A DNA stretch of 8,547 nt, taken from an uncultured Desulfobacterales bacterium. Its GTDB lineage: Bacteria > Desulfobacterota > Desulfobacteria > Desulfobacterales > JAFDCJ01. The stretch covers positions 1 to 8,547 of the forward strand of contig CALZJV010000667.1 of the NCBI GenBank assembly GCA_945787595.1, given 5' to 3'. The translations under genes were made by a program, and so were the position numbers. Positions 4,915-8,547 of the stretch are shown here, one piece after another; position 1 is the stretch's first letter, and each line of letters starts with the position of its first letter. Below the pieces are notes generated by a model, which did not search any database, had not been told where the DNA came from, and saw nothing but the letters and a program-made list of their open reading frames with translations.

Positions 4915-6723
4915 ATGAGAGACAAATCCCTTCAAGAGAAATTCAAGTCAAAGCTTCGCACGGCCGATGAAGCGGTTCGTATGATCCGTTCGGGTCAAAG
5001 AGTTTTTATCGGATCTTCCTGTGGCGAACCCCAGCATTTAGTCAATGCCCTGATGGATAACGCCAACTTCTTCTCAGATGTCGAGATCGTCCGCTTATTA
5101 AGCCTGGAAGGATCCGTGATGTCATTGATGGCAGATGAACACAGGGGTCATAAATTCCATGTCCGGTCGATCTACCAGGGCTCCGATCAAACAAAGAACC
5201 TGCGGGCAAATAAACGCTTCATCACACCACTAAACCTTTGTGCGGTGCCCGCCTTATTCAAAAAACAAATGCTGCCGCTTGATTTTGCAATGATTCAGGT
5301 CTCACCGCCGGATGACAATGGCTGGATGAGCCTGGGCATTTCAGTGGATGTCACGCACAGTTTTATTCATCTGGATGATGTCAGTGTCATTGTCGAACAG
5401 GAGGAAGAACTGCTCAGTGCATATAATCTGCCCGCCTATGAATCAGCTTCTGAGATAGCAGGCATAACCGCCAATCTGATCGATGACGGCGCCACCATAC
5501 AGCTTGGTCTGGCAGAACTTTCTCAACCGATTGCAAAAGCGCTGGCCAAAAAAATCGATCTCGGGGTTCATACGGAAATATTAACCGATGACCTCATGGA
5601 ACTGGTTTCACGAGGTGTGGTCACCAATCGTCATAAAACGTTGAACGAAGGAAAAGTAATTGCCAGCGGCGCCATCGGTAGTCAGGAATTGTACCGATCA
5701 CTGCACAATAATGTCGTCATTGAATTTAGACCGTCGGATTATGTCAATAATCCAGCCATCATTGCACAAAACAACAAGATGGTTGCAATCAATTTTGCCA
5801 GAACCATGGATCTCAGTGGACAGGTCTACGCGGATGCACTTCCACATAATCATTTTTCCGGGGTAACCGGTATGTTTGATTTCATTCTGGGAACATCGAT
5901 GTCTACCGGCGGCAAATCCATTATTGTCATTCCTGCCAGAAGCATCGATGGTAAAACCAGCAGAATTATACCAAAAGCCAACGGGGGCGCCATCGTGATA
6001 CCTAAAGCTTATGTTTCTTATGTGGTCAGTGAATTCGGCATGGTCAACCTTTTGGGAAAAAACATCGAGGAGCGGGCCATGGCGATGATCAGCCTAGCGC
6101 ATCCGGATTTTCGCGATGAACTCTTTCACAACGCACAGGAAGCCGGATTGATTGATCGCAATCGAACACTCAATGAATCTTTATTCGGCGTCTATCCCGT
6201 CAGAATGGAGGAAACCCGCCTGTATGACGGCCAACGGGTAATGTTTCGGCCGGCCAAGCCGATCGATGACCGCTTGATCCAGAAACATTTTTACAACATG
6301 GATGAAAAGGATGTCCAAACCAGATTTTTCAGTATACGTCGCAGTTTCTATCGGGAAGATATGGAAACCATGTTCCAAGTTGACTACATTAAAAACCTCA
6401 CTATTGTTGCCGTAACCGGAGAAGTTGGGTTTGAAAAAATAATAGGTCTGGGTATGTATGCTCTTGAACACGGTGAGGTGGCCGAGGTCGCATTTTCCAC
6501 CGCCAAAGAATGGCAGGGTAAAGGAATTGCCGGTATAATCCTGAACAAACTGGCAGAGGCCGCCCGCGAAAACGGCTTACTCAGCCTGGTTGCATATATA
6601 CTGCCGACAAATACCGGAATGATTAAGCTCTTTAAGAAATTACCCTACAAGATCACAACTAAAATTGAAAGTGACATGTTGATACTCAGCTGTAACTTTG
6701 ATGAAGAAAACTACGCTGGATGA
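4915..6723 (+). CDS. Acetyl-CoA hydrolase/transferase fused to a GNAT domain
   Basis: This 602-residue protein has two parts. Residues ~10-430 form an acetyl-CoA hydrolase / CoA-transferase domain of the 4-hydroxybutyrate CoA-transferase type, which moves CoA between acetyl-CoA and a carboxylate. Visible signatures are SGQRVFIGSSCGEPQ (26-40), the IEFRPSDYVNNP block (269-280, E270 the likely CoA-ester-forming Glu), FDFILGTSMSTGGKSI, and YVVSEFGMVNLLGK. Residues ~445-595 form a GNAT acetyltransferase with the acetyl-CoA loop QGKGIAG (534-540). The pairing is a known fusion architecture; the GNAT part may acetylate proteins or respond to acetyl-CoA, which is inference. The ATG at 4915 is chosen because GAGAGG lies 6 nt upstream and the domain starts right after it; the frame is open further back into ppk2. 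The last residues overlap the fdh frame, so the C-terminal tail may be changed by a junction near 6700. Confidence 0.93.
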   Translation: MRDKSLQEKFKSKLRTADEAVRMIRSGQRVFIGSSCGEPQHLVNALMDNANFFSDVEIVRLLSLEGSVMSLMADEHRGHKFHVRSIYQGSDQTKNLRANKRFITPLNLCAVPALFKKQMLPLDFAMIQVSPPDDNGWMSLGISVDVTHSFIHLDDVSVIVEQEEELLSAYNLPAYESASEIAGITANLIDDGATIQLGLAELSQPIAKALAKKIDLGVHTEILTDDLMELVSRGVVTNRHKTLNEGKVIASGAIGSQELYRSLHNNVVIEFRPSDYVNNPAIIAQNNKMVAINFARTMDLSGQVYADALPHNHFSGVTGMFDFILGTSMSTGGKSIIVIPARSIDGKTSRIIPKANGGAIVIPKAYVSYVVSEFGMVNLLGKNIEERAMAMISLAHPDFRDELFHNAQEAGLIDRNRTLNESLFGVYPVRMEETRLYDGQRVMFRPAKPIDDRLIQKHFYNMDEKDVQTRFFSIRRSFYREDMETMFQVDYIKNLTIVAVTGEVGFEKIIGLGMYALEHGEVAEVAFSTAKEWQGKGIAGIILNKLAEAARENGLLSLVAYILPTNTGMIKLFKKLPYKITTKIESDMLILSCNFDEENYAG

Positions 6724-8547
6724 AAACGGCCGGCCGGTTAAAAGCAGTGCTGCGGGACGTAATCCCGAGTTGAACGCCAGATACGCCTGTGTCAAAGGGT
6801 TTACGGTGCATGAGCTCCTCCGGCATGAAGAACGTTTGAACCAACCCTATCTCCGTAAAGCAGACAAACTGGAACTTGTTTCCTGGGATGAAGCCATCCA
6901 ATTTGCCTCACAGCGCCTGCAGGAGATCTCAAACAAATACGGCCCGGAAAGTATCGGAATGCTTTGCAGCGGCAAAATCCTCAATGAAGAGGCCTACCTT
7001 TCGCAAAAGTTCCAGCGCGGCGTCATCGGCAACAATCATGTCGACAATTGCGCCCGGCTGTGCCACGGCCCCACCGAAGCCGCTTTAAGACAGCAATTGG
7101 GATACGGGGCCGTCAGCACCTTCCTGGAGGACTATGAAGCCACCGAAACGGTTTTTCTGGTGGGGGCGCATACGACCTTTACCCACCCGGTTATCTGGAT
7201 GCAGGTCAAGAAACGCGCTAAAAAAGGCGGCCTCAACCTGATTCTGGCCGATCCCCGAGAAACCGATCTGGTTAAGAATGCCGCCGTCCACCTGAAGGTC
7301 AAACCCGGCACCGATATTTTCTGGATCAATGCGTTAGGTAAAATTATTATCGACAAAGGCTGGCATGATCAGGAGTTCTGTGAAAAGCAGACCATTGGGT
7401 TTGATGCGCTGTGTCAGACGCTTGAAAATCTTGATGTTGATGCGGCCTGCAAACGTGCCGGGGTAAAGCGTGAAGAACTGGAAAAAGCGGCCGAGCTGAT
7501 TCATAACAAACGGACAATATTCATCTGGGGCATGGGACTCACCCAGCATGCCCACGGGACCGATAACGTCACCGCCCTGGTGAACCTGGCCTTGCTGACC
7601 GGTAACATCGGCAAGCCCGGCTGCGGTTTATCGCCTCTAAGGGGCCAGAACAACGTGCAAGGCGCCGGCGATATGGGTGCCCTGCCCAATTTACTGGCCG
7701 GACACATGGCGGTTGACGACGAAGCCGCCCGCATTCATGTCGGCGCTATCTGGGGCGCTGAAATTCCTTCCAGCAGAGGTCTGGCCGCACCTGAAATGAT
7801 TCATGACATTGCCTCACGAAAAATCAGGGCGCTCTATGTCATCGGCGAAAATCCGGCGGTATCCGAGCCCCAGTCCAATTTTGTGACCTGGATGCTTCAG
7901 AAACTCGATCTGTTAATCGTGCAGGATATCTTTCCCAATGAAACATCCAAATATGCGCATATTGTCCTGCCGGCCGCAATGGTGGGCGAAAAAGACGGTA
8001 CCTTCACCAACGCCGCGCGGCGGGTTCAGTACACGGCCGCCGGCCTGAAGCCTCCCGGTGAGGCCAAAGCGGACTGGCAGATACTTCAGGAAATGGCCAA
8101 CGCCATGGGAGCGAAATGGCAATATACGTCAAGCGATGATATCTGGCAAGAAATCCGCGGGACGGCCCCGGTGTTCAGCGGCATCAGTCACCATCGCCTA
8201 AAAGAATCCAATGGAATTTTTTGGCCCTGCTATGATGAATCCCACCCGGGAACGCCCCGCCTATATGAGGACGGATTTGGCTTCCGGGACCGTCGTGCTC
8301 GCTTTCTGCCGGTTGAGTTGCCGGATACCCTTATGGAACCCACGGAAGAATATCCCTATGTGCTGATAACAGGGCGGTTGCTGGAGCATTTCAATACCGG
8401 CGAAATGTCACGGCGAACCACCAAGCTTTCAAAACTCAAGCCGGCATCCTATCTGGATATGAATCCTCAGGATGCTGAAGCGGCCGGTTTAGCCGAAAAT
8501 GACACCGTCCGCATGACCAGTCCCCACGGAACGGTCCTTTTGCCGCT
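6701..8547 (+). CDS. fdhA: Formate dehydrogenase alpha subunit, 5'-truncated, runs off window
   Basis: This is a molybdopterin oxidoreductase of the formate dehydrogenase type, which oxidises formate to CO2 (or the reverse) at a bis-MGD Mo/W centre. From the ATG at 6701, 615 codons are open to the window edge; about 100 residues more are expected. Seen are YACVKG (C30, K32: last [4Fe-4S] ligand and conserved Lys), VDNCARLCHGPT (115-125), with C121 at the Sec/Cys metal-ligand site and H122, then GNIGKPGCGLSPLRGQNNVQ (301-320, R314), GENPAVSEPQSN, and the start of the MGD-binding C-terminal domain (~552). C121 is encoded by TGC, so this is a Cys form, not a selenoprotein. The CxxCxxxC part of the cluster site, normally before about residue 16, is missing. 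A stop lies 21 nt upstream in frame, no Shine-Dalgarno is visible, and the start overlaps the previous gene by 23 bp. Identity is secure; whether it is functional is doubtful. Confidence 0.9.
   Translation, partial: MKKTTLDENGRPVKSSAAGRNPELNARYACVKGFTVHELLRHEERLNQPYLRKADKLELVSWDEAIQFASQRLQEISNKYGPESIGMLCSGKILNEEAYLSQKFQRGVIGNNHVDNCARLCHGPTEAALRQQLGYGAVSTFLEDYEATETVFLVGAHTTFTHPVIWMQVKKRAKKGGLNLILADPRETDLVKNAAVHLKVKPGTDIFWINALGKIIIDKGWHDQEFCEKQTIGFDALCQTLENLDVDAACKRAGVKREELEKAAELIHNKRTIFIWGMGLTQHAHGTDNVTALVNLALLTGNIGKPGCGLSPLRGQNNVQGAGDMGALPNLLAGHMAVDDEAARIHVGAIWGAEIPSSRGLAAPEMIHDIASRKIRALYVIGENPAVSEPQSNFVTWMLQKLDLLIVQDIFPNETSKYAHIVLPAAMVGEKDGTFTNAARRVQYTAAGLKPPGEAKADWQILQEMANAMGAKWQYTSSDDIWQEIRGTAPVFSGISHHRLKESNGIFWPCYDESHPGTPRLYEDGFGFRDRRARFLPVELPDTLMEPTEEYPYVLITGRLLEHFNTGEMSRRTTKLSKLKPASYLDMNPQDAEAAGLAENDTVRMTSPHGTVLLP

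Noticed and set aside
7070..7090. Selenocysteine site in formate dehydrogenase
   Set aside because: The codon at the metal-ligand position (residue 121) is TGC, so no Sec insertion is needed.
1..8547. tRNA or rRNA genes
   Set aside because: No cloverleaf or ribosomal RNA core sequence was noticed on either strand by eye.

Overview
The window looks like a chromosomal stretch from an anaerobic Desulfobacterota (sulfate-reducer-like) bacterium. This is inferred from protein types and has not been checked by any search. The pointers are a Cys-type formate dehydrogenase catalytic subunit, an acetyl-CoA hydrolase/transferase fused to a GNAT domain, a BKACE-type enzyme, hybrid-kinase wording of the kind common in that phylum, and a 'CAGGAT' iteron hairpin.

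Layout. Positions 1-360 hold an iteron hairpin and a possible promoter. An AT-rich GNAT acetyltransferase (361-846, +) follows. Next is a zinc-dependent beta-keto acid cleavage enzyme (1082-1915, +), whose last codons and 3' flank are repeated as an exact 57-bp tandem copy. Positions 1996-4025 form a gene graveyard with one apparently intact gene, a ComB-family phosphatase (2361-3053, -). Around it lie a MITE-like inverted repeat, the C-terminal stub of a molybdenum hydroxylase, a compound palindromic block, scraps of a hybrid histidine kinase, and the front end of a VapC/PIN toxin.

The right half is a compact plus-strand run and probably one transcription unit: class-I-like polyphosphate kinase 2 (4026-4877), the acetyl-CoA hydrolase/transferase-GNAT fusion (4915-6723), and a formate dehydrogenase alpha subunit (6701 to beyond the window). 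These proteins handle polyphosphate/nucleotide phosphates, acyl-CoA and formate, so an energy and C1/C2-metabolism role is reasonable, but the link between them is inference.

The most noteworthy point is the fdh start. The readable frame begins just after the place where the first three Cys ligands of the N-terminal [4Fe-4S] cluster should be, it overlaps the upstream gene by 23 bp, and it has no visible ribosome binding site. This looks like a deletion junction (or an assembly error), or an unusual cluster-less variant. I found no convincing undescribed system here. The window is mainly ordinary metabolism plus a well-preserved record of gene decay.
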